This document shows, one piece after another, positions 17,781 to 26,426 of a stretch of DNA of 64,000 bases (the first letter of the stretch is position 1; every line of letters begins with the position of its first letter). A model generated the notes under the pieces. That model worked only from the letters and a program-made list of their open reading frames with translations. It did no database searches and was not told the origin of the DNA. Location of the stretch: positions 1 through 64,000 of the forward strand of contig CAVTAS010000006.1 in NCBI GenBank assembly GCA_963732765.1, given 5' to 3'. The DNA comes from JANYHF01 sp963732765 (lineage in GTDB: Bacteria > Pseudomonadota > Alphaproteobacteria > Rhizobiales > Hyphomicrobiaceae). The translations under genes were made by a program, and so were the position numbers.

Positions 17781-18449
17781 CTATGGCAGTACGCAAGCGA
17801 TGGTCTCGGGTCCGGCTCCAAACTGGCGCCGGACCCTGGCGGCATGGTTGCGCACGACTTGTGCTGGACGGCTTGCGTTGCGCTTGATCGGATTGGGCAG
17901 GGCGGCGGCCAACAACGACGCCTGCTGCGAGGTGAGATTGGCGGCGCTGGTGTGGAAGTGGTGCCGCGCCGCCGCCTCGATACCGAATACGCCCGGACCC
18001 CATTCGGCGATGTTGAGATAGATTTCCAACAGACGCCGCTTGCCCCAGATCATGTTGGCTAGGTAAGCCAGCGGCACCTCGGGGATTTTTCGCAACAGGG
18101 TGCGGCCGTTCCACAGGAACAGGTTCTTGACCGTTTGCATGGGGATGGTGCTGGCCCCGCGCCCACCGTGCTGCATGGCGTCGCTGACCGCAGCCCAGTC
18201 TACACCCCAGTGGTCGCAATAGCCGGCGTCCTCCGACAGTAGGACAGCTTTGAGCAGCGCCGGAGAAATCCGCGAAATCGGCGTCCAGCTGTGCTGCTGG
18301 GTCTGGCTCGCCATCATGTCCGCGAGCATGACGTTGCTCAGCGGCGGATTAACCAGCCGGTAGAGCGGCAGCATTAGCGCCACCCAGGCCGCGTAACCGG
18401 CCAGTCCAAAGAGGGCGATGCGCCCGGCTCGTTTCACCCAAATCAACAT
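17781..18449 (-). CDS. mtgA: Monofunctional biosynthetic peptidoglycan transglycosylase
   Basis: 222 residues from the ATG at 18449. The frame is open much further upstream, but that part is antisense to ispA. One N-terminal transmembrane helix (about 9-30) is followed by the GT51 domain: LLSEDAGYCDHWGVDW with the catalytic glutamate, GASTIPMQTVKNLFLW, KIPEVPLAYLANMIWGKRR and EIYLNIAEWGPGVFGIEAAA. It polymerises lipid II glycan chains on the periplasmic face of the inner membrane. It diverges from ispA with an 84-base gap. Confidence 0.95.
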   Translation of the reverse strand: MLIWVKRAGRIALFGLAGYAAWVALMLPLYRLVNPPLSNVMLADMMASQTQQHSWTPISRISPALLKAVLLSEDAGYCDHWGVDWAAVSDAMQHGGRGASTIPMQTVKNLFLWNGRTLLRKIPEVPLAYLANMIWGKRRLLEIYLNIAEWGPGVFGIEAAARHHFHTSAANLTSQQASLLAAALPNPIKRNASRPAQVVRNHAARVRRQFGAGPETIACVLP

Positions 18450-18533
18450 GCGTCCCGCGCTCCTCCCATTCCCGCCACTTGTGGACCGAGAAAGCGCTTG
18501 CCTGCAACTGCGCAACTTGCTTCCCCTATCCCC

Positions 18534-19436
18534 ATGATCACCAACGACCATTTCCAACAGGCTCTGAAGGCGCATGCGACCGCCGTCGAGGCGCGCATGA
18601 TGGCCCTGATTGACGCGCATCTGACGGCCGGCCCAGCCGCGCGCCTCACCGAAGCCATGCGCTACGGACTGCTCGGCGGCGGCAAGCGGCTGAGACCATT
18701 CCTGGTCATTGAGAGCGCGCGGCTTTTCGGCGTGCCCATGGAATCGGCCCTCAATACCGCGGCCGCGCTGGAATGCGTGCACTGTTATTCGCTCATACAC
18801 GACGATCTGCCGGCCATGGACAACGACGATCTGCGCCGCGGCCGGCCGAGCACGCATAAGGCGTTCGACGAGGCGACGGCGATCCTGGCCGGGGACGGTC
18901 TGCTGACCTTCGCGTTCGAGATTCTGGCGCTTCCCCAGACCCATGCCGACCCGGCAGTGCGTGGCGAACTGGTGCTGGAGTTGGCGCGCGCGTCGGGACC
19001 GCTCGGCATGGCTGGCGGCCAGATGCTGGATTTGGCAGCCGAAGGGCGGATGCTGACTGTGGTCGAGGTGACGCAATTGCAGGCCATGAAAACCGGGGCG
19101 CTGATCCGGTTCGGCTGTAGTTCGGGGGGGATTTTGGGCGGCGCTGGAGCAGCGGAACGTTCGGCGCTGGACGCCTACGGTCGCGCGCTTGGCACGTCGT
19201 TCCAGATCGCTGACGATCTGTTGGATGTCGAAGGCGACGCCGCCACGACGGGCAAAGCGACGTCCAAGGACGCGGCCGCCGGCAAGGGGACGCTGGTGGG
19301 GCTGATGGGAATTGCCGGCGCGCGCACTGAACTGGAACGGCAAGTCGCACTGGCCGTCGTAGCGCTCGATGGGTTCGGCACGCACGGTGCGCTGCTGGGT
19401 GAGACGGCGCGCTTCATGCTGACGCGGCAATCGTGA
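18534..19436 (+). CDS. ispA: Farnesyl diphosphate synthase
   Basis: 300 residues from ATG 18534. Both aspartate-rich prenyltransferase motifs are intact: HDDLPAMDNDDLRRG (about 88-102) and FQIADDLLDVEGD (about 223-235), together with GGGKRLRP and GGQMLDL. It condenses isopentenyl diphosphate with dimethylallyl and geranyl diphosphate to make C15 for undecaprenyl phosphate and quinones. A related geranyl or geranylgeranyl product cannot be excluded. The stop overlaps the next gene's start (TGATG). Confidence 0.93.
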   Translation: MITNDHFQQALKAHATAVEARMMALIDAHLTAGPAARLTEAMRYGLLGGGKRLRPFLVIESARLFGVPMESALNTAAALECVHCYSLIHDDLPAMDNDDLRRGRPSTHKAFDEATAILAGDGLLTFAFEILALPQTHADPAVRGELVLELARASGPLGMAGGQMLDLAAEGRMLTVVEVTQLQAMKTGALIRFGCSSGGILGGAGAAERSALDAYGRALGTSFQIADDLLDVEGDAATTGKATSKDAAAGKGTLVGLMGIAGARTELERQVALAVVALDGFGTHGALLGETARFMLTRQS

Positions 19437-20503
19437 TGCGCCCACCCAAGGATGGCAAACCGGCCAATGCCAAGGCGGGGCGCGCTGAGACGGAAAAGCC
19501 ACGCCGCAAGCCATTTCATCAGCTGGCGCGCAAGCCGGTTCACGTCCGGACGGCCAAGCCCGCCCCCGCGATCGCCGAGCCGGCGACGCTTGAGCATTGG
19601 CCGGATGGGCCGTTCACAGCCTATCTGGCCCCTGAAGGACTGGTTGGCGAGCTGACGCGCGAACTGGGCGGCACGGTCGCCGGCGTCATCGATCGTCTTG
19701 TCATCGCGCACGGCGCCCCGCGCGATGCGGCGTGGGCGGCCAATGTCTGGCTCAATCCGCAGCGTATCCCCATCACGTCAATTGGTGATGGCGTGAAACA
19801 GCTGAAGGCGATTCAGCGTAACTGGGCGATGCTGCCCATGGGCCATCACCGCCGCGCCTCGCTGATCGAGGAGCAATTGCCAAAGGTTTCGGCGAAACCG
19901 CTGACGTTCGGAGAGCCAGCGCCAAGCGCCGCGCTCGGTTCCTGGGCGCTGCTGTCGCCCGACTTGATCCTGGCCTCAGCCAACTGCTCCAGTCCGTTCC
20001 GCAACGGCGAACCGGCCTTCAACGAGGACAAGGAAGGCCCGCCGAACCGGGCCTATCTGAAATTGTGGGAGGCGTTCACGGTCATCGGCGTCGCGCCAAA
20101 GCCCGGGGAATCTTGCCTCGATCTCGGCGCCAGCCCCGGCGGCTGGAGCTGGGTGTTGCAGCAGCTCGGCGCGCAAGTCATTGCGGTGGACAAGGCCCCA
20201 CTCGATCCCAAAGTCGCCGCGCTGCCAGGGATAACCATCCGCCAACAGAGCGCTTTCGCCTTGGAGCCGTCCGAGGTGGGTCAGATCGATTGGCTGTTCA
20301 GCGATGTGATCTGCTATCCTGAGCGACTGTTGAAGCTGGTGCACCGCTGGCTCGACGCCGGGTTCGCAGGGCGATGCGTCTGCACACTGAAATTCCAGGC
20401 CGAAACCGATTTCAACGCCATGGCCGGTTTCGCGGCGATTCCGGGATCGCGCCTCATGCACCTTCATCACAACAAGCACGAACTCACTTGGGTCAGGTTG
20501 TAA
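19436..20503 (+). CDS. RlmM-like SAM-dependent rRNA 2'-O-methyltransferase
   Basis: 355 residues. A basic, proline-rich N-terminus (about 1-55) leads to a THUMP-like region. A FtsJ/RrmJ-type methyltransferase follows (about 200-355): SAM loop CLDLGASPGGWSWVL, acidic VIAVDKAPL, IDWLFSDVICYPE and VCTLKFQ, giving the K-D-K-type catalytic set of 2'-O-ribose methylases. E. coli RlmM methylates C2498 of 23S rRNA. The match in layout makes this the likely role, but shared target specificity is inferred. Overlaps ispA by one base and is followed after 7 bases by a TrmH-family enzyme. Confidence 0.85.
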   Translation: MRPPKDGKPANAKAGRAETEKPRRKPFHQLARKPVHVRTAKPAPAIAEPATLEHWPDGPFTAYLAPEGLVGELTRELGGTVAGVIDRLVIAHGAPRDAAWAANVWLNPQRIPITSIGDGVKQLKAIQRNWAMLPMGHHRRASLIEEQLPKVSAKPLTFGEPAPSAALGSWALLSPDLILASANCSSPFRNGEPAFNEDKEGPPNRAYLKLWEAFTVIGVAPKPGESCLDLGASPGGWSWVLQQLGAQVIAVDKAPLDPKVAALPGITIRQQSAFALEPSEVGQIDWLFSDVICYPERLLKLVHRWLDAGFAGRCVCTLKFQAETDFNAMAGFAAIPGSRLMHLHHNKHELTWVRL

Positions 20504-20510
20504 ACTCATC

Positions 20511-21350
20511 ATGGTACGTAAGACCGGGCATCGCCCCATCCGGACATATGGCAACACGGAGCGCCCCGTCCGCAAGCAGGGCGAGCGCACCGGCAACCGG
20601 ACCCTGCGCGATGAAAAGAAACTCGTGCATGTCGCAGGGCTTTCTGCTGTCGAGGCGCTCTTTGCAACGTCCCCGGAGCGTATCGCGCGACTGTTCTTCG
20701 AGCCCTCGCTAAAGGGCAAAACCAGCGACATGTGTGTGATCCTGGCGCAGGACCACAAGCCCTACCGCGTCGTGCGCGCCGACGAACTGGACAGGATCGC
20801 CGGCACCTCGATGCACGGCGGCATCGTCGCGCTGGCCGACCCGCGCCCGGTGCTGGAGCTCGATACGCTGCAGGCGGAGGAGTGGGCCAAGGCTGGCGAG
20901 CCGTTGCTGGTGCTGGACGGCATCGGCAATCCGCACAATCTCGGCGCGATCGTGCGCACGGCGGCGTTCTTCGGGTTGAAGCGGCTGGTGGTGTCGGGCA
21001 ATCCGGAGTTGGCGCTACCGTCGGATGCGGCCTACCGCGTGGCGCGCGGCGGGCTGGAGCATGTAGCGGTGTACAAGGCCGATAAGCTGGCCGATGCGCT
21101 GAAGCGGCTGAAGAAATCGTACCTGGTGGTGGGGGCGGCGCTGTCGGAGAAGGGCAAGCCGATGAGCGCGTGGCGGGGCGGGCCGAGGCCACTCTGTGTG
21201 GTGCTGGGCAACGAAGAGGAGGGGTTGCCGAGGGAGACGCTGGCCGCCTGTGAGGGGATCGTGACGCTGGCTGGCGCGGGGGCGGTGCAGTCGCTGAACG
21301 TCGCGGCAACGGCGGCGATAGTGGTCTATGAGATGGTGGCTGCAAAATAG
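20511..21350 (+). CDS. TrmH (SpoU) family RNA 2'-O-methyltransferase
   Basis: 279 residues. A basic N-terminus and a substrate-binding domain (about 35-115, ending GTSMHGGIVAL) are followed by the SPOUT knot: LVLDGIGNPHNLGAIVRTAAFF (motif 1, with the conserved Arg), VVLGNEEEGLPRE (motif 2) and AGAGAVQSLNVAATAAIV (motif 3, Ser and Asn). This resembles RlmB-type 23S rRNA Gm methylases. The exact nucleotide is unknown. Same direction and close to the RlmM-like gene, so two rRNA modification genes may be cotranscribed. Confidence 0.88.
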   Translation: MVRKTGHRPIRTYGNTERPVRKQGERTGNRTLRDEKKLVHVAGLSAVEALFATSPERIARLFFEPSLKGKTSDMCVILAQDHKPYRVVRADELDRIAGTSMHGGIVALADPRPVLELDTLQAEEWAKAGEPLLVLDGIGNPHNLGAIVRTAAFFGLKRLVVSGNPELALPSDAAYRVARGGLEHVAVYKADKLADALKRLKKSYLVVGAALSEKGKPMSAWRGGPRPLCVVLGNEEEGLPRETLAACEGIVTLAGAGAVQSLNVAATAAIVVYEMVAAK

Positions 21351-21379
21351 AGTAAGGCTCTCTTCCGCAATTGCGCTGA

Positions 21380-21790
21380 CTACTGTGTAGACTCTTTTGC
21401 CCTGGCAACCATTTCGCCATCTAGTTTTTTGAAATCTGCGACCATGCCATCGCATTGTGGTGTCGTACCAAAGCAGTTTACTTCCATCTTTATGGAGATA
21501 CTGGCGCCGTCTTGAACCATTTTTCTGCAAACCACCGCAGGATAGGGCTGACGCCCAGTTCGCGAGAACGACCACCACGTATCCTTTTGCCGATCGAAAT
21601 ATGAGATGAACCCATCTGTCTCTTGCGGCGTCTGAGGGAAGAGTTTTGAGACGGTCGACTGCAATTCTGGAATAGCGTTGTAGTGCAAACCACAGAGATC
21701 AAAGCCTTCTGCATGCGCAGAGGCTGCAATACCTAGCATACCAATACAAAGAGCGGTAGACAGATATTTGCAAGCAGTTGGCAATCGCAT
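21380..21790 (-). CDS. Small secreted cysteine-containing protein, unknown
   Basis: 136 residues from ATG 21790. A signal peptide (about 1-27, cleavage after SAHA) precedes a mature part with four cysteines (FDLCGLHY, VVCRKM, EVNCFG, PQCDG) that could form two disulfides in the periplasm. A DTWWSFSRTG stretch is notable. No family recognised. Base composition is lower in GC than neighbouring housekeeping genes, and it adjoins a toxin-antitoxin pair, so it may be part of a small acquired patch. Confidence 0.65.
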   Translation of the reverse strand: MRLPTACKYLSTALCIGMLGIAASAHAEGFDLCGLHYNAIPELQSTVSKLFPQTPQETDGFISYFDRQKDTWWSFSRTGRQPYPAVVCRKMVQDGASISIKMEVNCFGTTPQCDGMVADFKKLDGEMVARAKESTQ

Positions 21791-21859
21791 CACGGCGTCA
21801 CCGCTGCCAGTTCCACGCCCTTGGGCGACGTCAGCTCGTTCCTCGTCGCATTCGCAGCA

Positions 21860-22168
21860 TCAGTCGACGAGTACATTCTTTTTCACTTTGCGTGCCTTCT
21901 GCGCTTGAACATAAGCCCGCAAAACCAAATTCATCTTGGTCAAGTGCCCCTTGCCCTGAGCTTTGAACCAAAGCAATACGTCCGGGTCTAGGCGCAAATG
22001 CACCGACGTCTTGCGGTCGTGCGGCTCGACTATCACTGCATTCTTCCAGAACTCCTCGCCGACGGGCTCAGCTTCAGGCGCATCTTCGCGGGTCTGATCC
22101 TCGCCTCGGGCGATCATCGCCCTGATCTCATCAGCGGTGTACCGAACGATAATAGACTTCTTGGTCAT
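21860..22168 (-). CDS. brnA: BrnA family antitoxin
   Basis: 102 residues. The N-terminal segment YTADEIRAMIARGEDQT binds BrnT in known pairs. The C-terminal segment TSVHLRLDPDVLLWFKAQGKGH is a ribbon-helix-helix DNA-binding domain that represses the operon. The reading frame overlaps the 3' end of brnT by 38 bases, which suits coupled translation. brnT-first gene order is normal for this type II system. Family assignment is firm. Confidence 0.9.
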   Translation of the reverse strand: MTKKSIIVRYTADEIRAMIARGEDQTREDAPEAEPVGEEFWKNAVIVEPHDRKTSVHLRLDPDVLLWFKAQGKGHLTKMNLVLRAYVQAQKARKVKKNVLVD

Positions 22169-22412
22169 GTTTGCTGGCCTTTTGGGCGGAGATGATCCGG
22201 ATTATTTCACCCCGGCGCGTAAAGGTCACGCGCAGCACCGTGCCGGACGCCAATCCAAAAGCGACGGCCCGTTCTTCTCCGTAGTCCTCGCGATCATCAA
22301 TGTCTTCGATGATCGGACCAAAGAAAATTGTTGCTGCGAGCGGGAAGTCGATCCGGTGCTTCTGTTTGTTGACCTGCCGCTTGACTTCATCCCATTCGAA
22401 GGCAAGCGCCAT
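22131..22412 (-). CDS. brnT: BrnT family toxin
   Basis: 93 residues from ATG 22412, preceded by GAAGGA. An in-frame TTG 12 bases earlier overlaps the -10 box. BrnT signatures: FEWDEVKRQVNKQKHRIDF, EDIDDREDYGEERAVAFG and RGEIIRIISAQKASKHDQEVYY, the RelE-like fold with catalytic Arg and Tyr region near the C-terminus. BrnT is a ribonuclease that inhibits translation until neutralised by BrnA. All recognisable active-site segments are present, so the toxin looks functional. Confidence 0.9.
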   Translation of the reverse strand: MALAFEWDEVKRQVNKQKHRIDFPLAATIFFGPIIEDIDDREDYGEERAVAFGLASGTVLRVTFTRRGEIIRIISAQKASKHDQEVYYRSVHR

Positions 22413-22423
22413 TGCATCCTTCA

Positions 22424-22452
22424 ATTATGTACACAAACATGCACACGGTCAA
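22424..22452 (-). promoter_or_regulatory. Sigma70-type promoter of brnTA with possible BrnA operator
   Basis: On the minus strand, TTGACC (22452-22447) and CATAAT (22429-22424) are separated by exactly 17 bases and lie just before the brnT ATG at 22412. The spacer contains the related words GTGTGCATG and GTGTACAT, which could be a BrnA binding site covering the promoter. Box sequences and spacing are visible. The operator role is inferred. Confidence 0.65.
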
Positions 22453-22632
22453 GCCCCGTTGACCGCTAGGTTACGGCGTCGCTGCCACCGATTCCACGCC
22501 CTCGGGCACCGGCCGTCGCGCGCGACTCTTGCCACCACGTCGTCATGCAGGTTGGCTCAAGCGTCTTAGCGCGACCCAGCAACCGCCGTCACAGGACCGG
22601 ATTGCCGGGTCGCGCAATACTTGAACCCTAAC

Positions 22633-23622
22633 CTACATCTTCGCCTTGTCCGTCACCGCGTGCGAGAATGCGCCCGACGGCTCTTTGGTGATGACCGGGC
22701 TCTCGCCGCCACCCTTCATCAGCGTCGCCACCGTGCGCTTGTACGCCGCCTCGTCCAGCGAGCCGTCCGAGCCTTCCGTCAGCTTGTTGATTTCGTCCAT
22801 CATGGTCGCCTGATGGCCCTCGGTCTGTGCGCCCGTCGTATCGTTGGCCAGCACGATCTTGACCGCCTCGTCCTTGTTGGCGCGGGCGTAGTCCCAACCC
22901 TTCATCGAGGCCTTGACGAACTTGGCCATGGTCTCGACGAACTTGGCGTCCTTCAACTTGTCTTCCATGACATAGAGGCCGTCCTCGAGCGTGGCGACGC
23001 CCTGGTCCTCGTATTTGAACACAACCAGATCGTCGGCCTTCATGCCGGCTTCCAGCACCTGGTGATACTCATTGTACGTCATGGTCGAGATGCAGTCGGC
23101 CTGCTTCTGCAGCAGCGGATCGACGTTGAAGCCCTGCTTGAGCACTTTGACGCCGCCAGCCGAACCGTCGGTCTTCAGGCCAAGCGTGCTCATCCACGAC
23201 AGGAACGGATACTCGTTGCCGAAGAACCAGACGCCGAGTGTCTTGTCCTTGAAGTCGGCCGGCGCCTTGATGCCGGTGTCCTTGCGGCAGGTGAGCATCA
23301 GCCCCGAGCGTTTGAATGGCTGCGCGATGTTGACCAGCGGCGCACCCTTCTCGCGGGCGGCCAATGCCGCCGGCATCCAGTCGACGATCACGTCGGCGCC
23401 GCCGCCGGCGATCACCTGCTCGGGGGCGATGTCGGGACCGCCCGCCTTGATCGTCACGTCGAGGCCGGCGTCCTTGTAGAAGCCCTTGTCTTTGGCCACG
23501 AAGTACCCTGCGAACTGGGCCTGCGCGACCCACTTCAGCTGCAGCGTCACCTTATCCTCGGCCTGGGCGGCCGTTGCGCCGAACGCCAGCAGAGCGGCGG
23601 TGGCGATCATCCTGGACTTCAT
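22633..23622 (-). CDS. ABC transporter substrate-binding protein (NMT1/THI5-like)
   Basis: 329 residues with a signal peptide ending AAQA-E (about 22). The mature N-terminus KVTLQLKWVAQAQFAGYFVA and KGFYKDAGLDV are typical of NMT1/THI5-like binding proteins, as are PEQVIAGGGADVIVDW and the central WFFGNEYPF. Relatives bind pyrimidines of thiamin biosynthesis, riboflavin (RibY) or other heteroaromatic compounds. The ligand here cannot be fixed. It is the last gene of the four-gene importer operon, preceded by two permeases and an ATPase. Confidence 0.88.
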   Translation of the reverse strand: MKSRMIATAALLAFGATAAQAEDKVTLQLKWVAQAQFAGYFVAKDKGFYKDAGLDVTIKAGGPDIAPEQVIAGGGADVIVDWMPAALAAREKGAPLVNIAQPFKRSGLMLTCRKDTGIKAPADFKDKTLGVWFFGNEYPFLSWMSTLGLKTDGSAGGVKVLKQGFNVDPLLQKQADCISTMTYNEYHQVLEAGMKADDLVVFKYEDQGVATLEDGLYVMEDKLKDAKFVETMAKFVKASMKGWDYARANKDEAVKIVLANDTTGAQTEGHQATMMDEINKLTEGSDGSLDEAAYKRTVATLMKGGGESPVITKEPSGAFSHAVTDKAKM

Positions 23623-23658
23623 ATGTATACTCCCTTTTCACGTCACAAACCTGGGGGT

Positions 23659-24522
23659 CTATCGCGCCCGGAACGACGGATGCCAGAAGGTCACGGCGCG
23701 CTCGATGGCAATCAGCAAAGCATAAAACGCCGAGCCGACCAAGGCCGCGACGGCGATCTCGGCCCAGACCATGTCGAGCGCCAGCCGGCCGACCTCGGTG
23801 GAGATGCGGAAACCCATGCCGACGATCGGCGTACCGAAGAATTCGGCAACGATGGCGCCGATCATGGCGAGGGTGGAGTTTATCTTCAAGGCATTGAAAA
23901 TGAAGGGCATTGCGGCAGGGAGGCGCAGCTTAAGCAGCGTCTGCGCGGGGCTGGCTGCATAGGATTGCATCAGGTCGCGCTCCAAGTGGCCAGCGGCGGT
24001 GAGGCCTGCGAGCGCGTTCACCAGCATGGGGAAAAAGGTCATGATCACCACGACTGCGGCCTTGGACTGCCAGTCGAAGCCGAACCACATGACCATGATC
24101 GGGGCGATGCCAACGATGGGGAGCGACGCGACCAGATTGCAGAGCGGTAGAAGGCCGCGGCGCAGGAAAGGCACGCGGTCGCACAGGATGGCGGTGAGGA
24201 AGCCGGCGAGATTGCCGATGATCCAGCCGGGAATGACGGCGCGGATGAAGGTCTGGATGAAGTCGGCGTAGAGAGTTGGGAGGGAGGCGGAGAATTTCGC
24301 GGCGATGTCGGAGGGGGCGGGAAGCAGGACCTGGGGGACGGCAAAGCCACGTACGATCGTCTGCCAGAGGAACAGCAGTGTAAGTCCGAAAATGGCGGGG
24401 ACGACGAGGTCGCGCAGTTGCGTAGTCCATCTGGAGGAAAGCGATCGCTTGGACAGCCAGACATTCAACGCACAGGCGAGAGCCCAAACCGCGACGACGA
24501 GGAGCCAACCAACCGAGTTCAT
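23659..24522 (-). CDS. ABC transporter permease (BPD type)
   Basis: 287 residues from ATG 24522. Six or seven transmembrane helices and the EAA loop (ERDLMQSYAASPAQTLLKLRLPA) typical of SsuC/TauC/ThiX-type permeases. It overlaps the other permease by four bases (ATGA). Two different permease genes suggest a heterodimeric channel, as in RibXY-like or pyrimidine importers. Located in the inner membrane. Confidence 0.9.
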   Translation of the reverse strand: MNSVGWLLVVAVWALACALNVWLSKRSLSSRWTTQLRDLVVPAIFGLTLLFLWQTIVRGFAVPQVLLPAPSDIAAKFSASLPTLYADFIQTFIRAVIPGWIIGNLAGFLTAILCDRVPFLRRGLLPLCNLVASLPIVGIAPIMVMWFGFDWQSKAAVVVIMTFFPMLVNALAGLTAAGHLERDLMQSYAASPAQTLLKLRLPAAMPFIFNALKINSTLAMIGAIVAEFFGTPIVGMGFRISTEVGRLALDMVWAEIAVAALVGSAFYALLIAIERAVTFWHPSFRAR

Positions 24523-25439
24523 GGCCGCGCGCCCATCAGCCGATTGGTGACGCGCTCCGCCAATCCCACCACCCAAACCAGCCCACCCGCCATCAACGCC
24601 GCCGCCAGCAGCGCCGCCCAGATCTGCACGGTCTGGCCGTAGTAGCTGCCCGTTAGCAACCGTGCGCCGATACCGGCCTGCGCGCCGGTCGGCAGCTCGC
24701 CGACGATGGCGCCGACCAGGGCGATGGAGATGGCCACCTTCAGCGAGGCGAACAGGAACGGCAGCGCGGCGGGGAAACGGAGCTTCCAGAGGGTTTGCAC
24801 TGTACTGGCATTATACGTATGCATCAAATCGAGTTGCATAACTTCGGGCGAGGTCAGTCCCTTGACCATGCCGATGGCGACTGGGAAAAAGCACAGATAC
24901 ATCGAGATCAGCGACTTCGGCAGCAGCCCCGTCAGTCCGACCGAACCCAGCACCACGATGATCATCGGCGCGATGGCCAGGATCGGGATGGTCTGGCTGG
25001 CGATGATCCAGGGCAGCAGGCTCTTTTGCAGCGTGCGCATGTGCACGATGGCGACCGCCAGCGCGATGCCGAGCAGGCTCCCCAGCGCGAAGCCGAGCAG
25101 CGTCGGGGCAAGCGTGACCCAGCCATGGTAGATGAGCGATTTGTTCGAGGTCGGATCGACGGCGAACACCGTATTCCAGAAGCCGATCAGCACCTGGTGC
25201 GGAGCGGGGATCACTGGACGGTCGAGCGACCAGGACACGGCGAGCGTGTTCCACCAGCCGCCACCGGCTGCTGCGATCTTGGTCTCGGCGACCACGCGGT
25301 TCATCGGGATCGCGGCGACGTACCAAATCAGCAGCAGCACTCCGACCACGGCCGAAACCGGTCCGACGTCGTCGTACCAGCGCGATCCAGCCTTGGCCAG
25401 TGAGTTCCGTGCTGGCGCGATTGCGACGTCACTCGTCAT
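24519..25439 (-). CDS. ABC transporter permease (BPD type)
   Basis: 306 residues. An N-terminal helix (about 28-47) precedes a periplasmic stretch, then five or six further helices and an EAA loop (LDLMHTYNASTVQTLWKLRFPA) nearly parallel to that of the partner permease. It overlaps the ATPase gene by 11 bases on one side and the second permease by 4 on the other, so all are coupled. An unusually long first extracellular segment (about 50-115) could contact the binding protein. Confidence 0.9.
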   Translation of the reverse strand: MTSDVAIAPARNSLAKAGSRWYDDVGPVSAVVGVLLLIWYVAAIPMNRVVAETKIAAAGGGWWNTLAVSWSLDRPVIPAPHQVLIGFWNTVFAVDPTSNKSLIYHGWVTLAPTLLGFALGSLLGIALAVAIVHMRTLQKSLLPWIIASQTIPILAIAPMIIVVLGSVGLTGLLPKSLISMYLCFFPVAIGMVKGLTSPEVMQLDLMHTYNASTVQTLWKLRFPAALPFLFASLKVAISIALVGAIVGELPTGAQAGIGARLLTGSYYGQTVQIWAALLAAALMAGGLVWVVGLAERVTNRLMGARP

Positions 25440-26313
25440 ACGAATGCCCCGCCTTCAACCCCTCACGCACGCGTGCCGCCACGCGCAAAAACTCCGGGCT
25501 CTCCCGCATCTCCAATCCGCGATCGGCGGCAAACCCGCACGGCACGATATCGATGATGCGCCCGGGCCGCGGGCTCATCACCACGATCCGTGTCGAGAGG
25601 AACACCGCCTCCGGGATTGAATGCGTCACGAACACTACCGTTTTCTTGGTCTCCCTCCACAGCCGCAGCAGTTGCAAATTGAGATTATCGCGCACGATTT
25701 CGTCCAGCGCGCCGAACGGCTCGTCCATCAGCAGCAGTTTGGGGTCGAACGACAGCGCGCGGGCGATCGAGGCGCGCTGCTGCATGCCGCCCGAGAGCTG
25801 CCATGGATATTTCTTCTCGAAGCCGGCGAGGTTCACCAGGTCAAGGTTCGCCCGCGCCCGCTCGGCACGTTCTGCAGCCGAAAACCCCATGATCTCCAGC
25901 GGCAGCATCACGTTCTTTTCCACCGTCCGCCAGGGATAGAGCGCGGGGGCCTGGAAGACGTAGCCGTACTGGCGCTTCAGGCGGGCCTCACCCGGTGACA
26001 GGCCATTGACGGTGATCGATCCAGCCGTAGGCCGCTCCAGATCGGCGATGATGCGCAGCAAGGTGGTCTTGCCGCAGCCTGAGGGGCCGATCAGCGAAAC
26101 GAACTCGCCGTCGGCGACAGTGAGATCGACGTCCTGCAGCGCATAGACCGGGCCATCGCCGGTCTGGAACGTCAGGCCGACGCGTTTGGCCTCGATCACC
26201 GGCGCCGAGGGAGCGGCAGTTGCCGCCGCGGCCGTCCGGGAAACTGCTATGGTCGTCAAAGCGGCGGCTCCCTGGTCCGGCTGGCGTGCTGGTCGGCCGA
26301 CAGTTGTGCGCAT
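25429..26313 (-). CDS. ABC transporter ATP-binding protein
   Basis: 294 residues with all nucleotide-binding motifs: Walker A GPSGCGKTT, Q-loop YVFQAPALYPW, signature LSGGMQQR, Walker B LLLMDEPFGALD and H-loop VFVTHS. It belongs to the nitrate/sulfonate/taurine/thiamin-precursor ATPase group. The first about 40 residues (Ala and Thr rich) precede the ABC domain. The true start may be an internal codon. First gene of the importer operon, divergent from glk with a shared 113-base promoter region. Confidence 0.92.
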   Translation of the reverse strand: MRTTVGRPARQPDQGAAALTTIAVSRTAAAATAAPSAPVIEAKRVGLTFQTGDGPVYALQDVDLTVADGEFVSLIGPSGCGKTTLLRIIADLERPTAGSITVNGLSPGEARLKRQYGYVFQAPALYPWRTVEKNVMLPLEIMGFSAAERAERARANLDLVNLAGFEKKYPWQLSGGMQQRASIARALSFDPKLLLMDEPFGALDEIVRDNLNLQLLRLWRETKKTVVFVTHSIPEAVFLSTRIVVMSPRPGRIIDIVPCGFAADRGLEMRESPEFLRVAARVREGLKAGHSYDE

Positions 26314-26426
26314 CTGCCCGCAGCGGTCAAGGCGCGCGGTTCACAGCAGTAATCATATCCGCTTGCAGTCGTTCTGCGATCTGGTACCCCGTGCCGGATC
26401 ACTGCACAGCCTGGAAGCGCCGAAAC

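Noticed and set aside
18450..19514. Long N-terminal extension of mtgA
   Set aside because: The extension is antisense to ispA. MtgA begins with its membrane helix at 18449.
22621..24150. 509-codon plus-strand open frame across the binding protein and permease genes
   Set aside because: Antisense shadow; no motif, and it covers parts of two clear genes.
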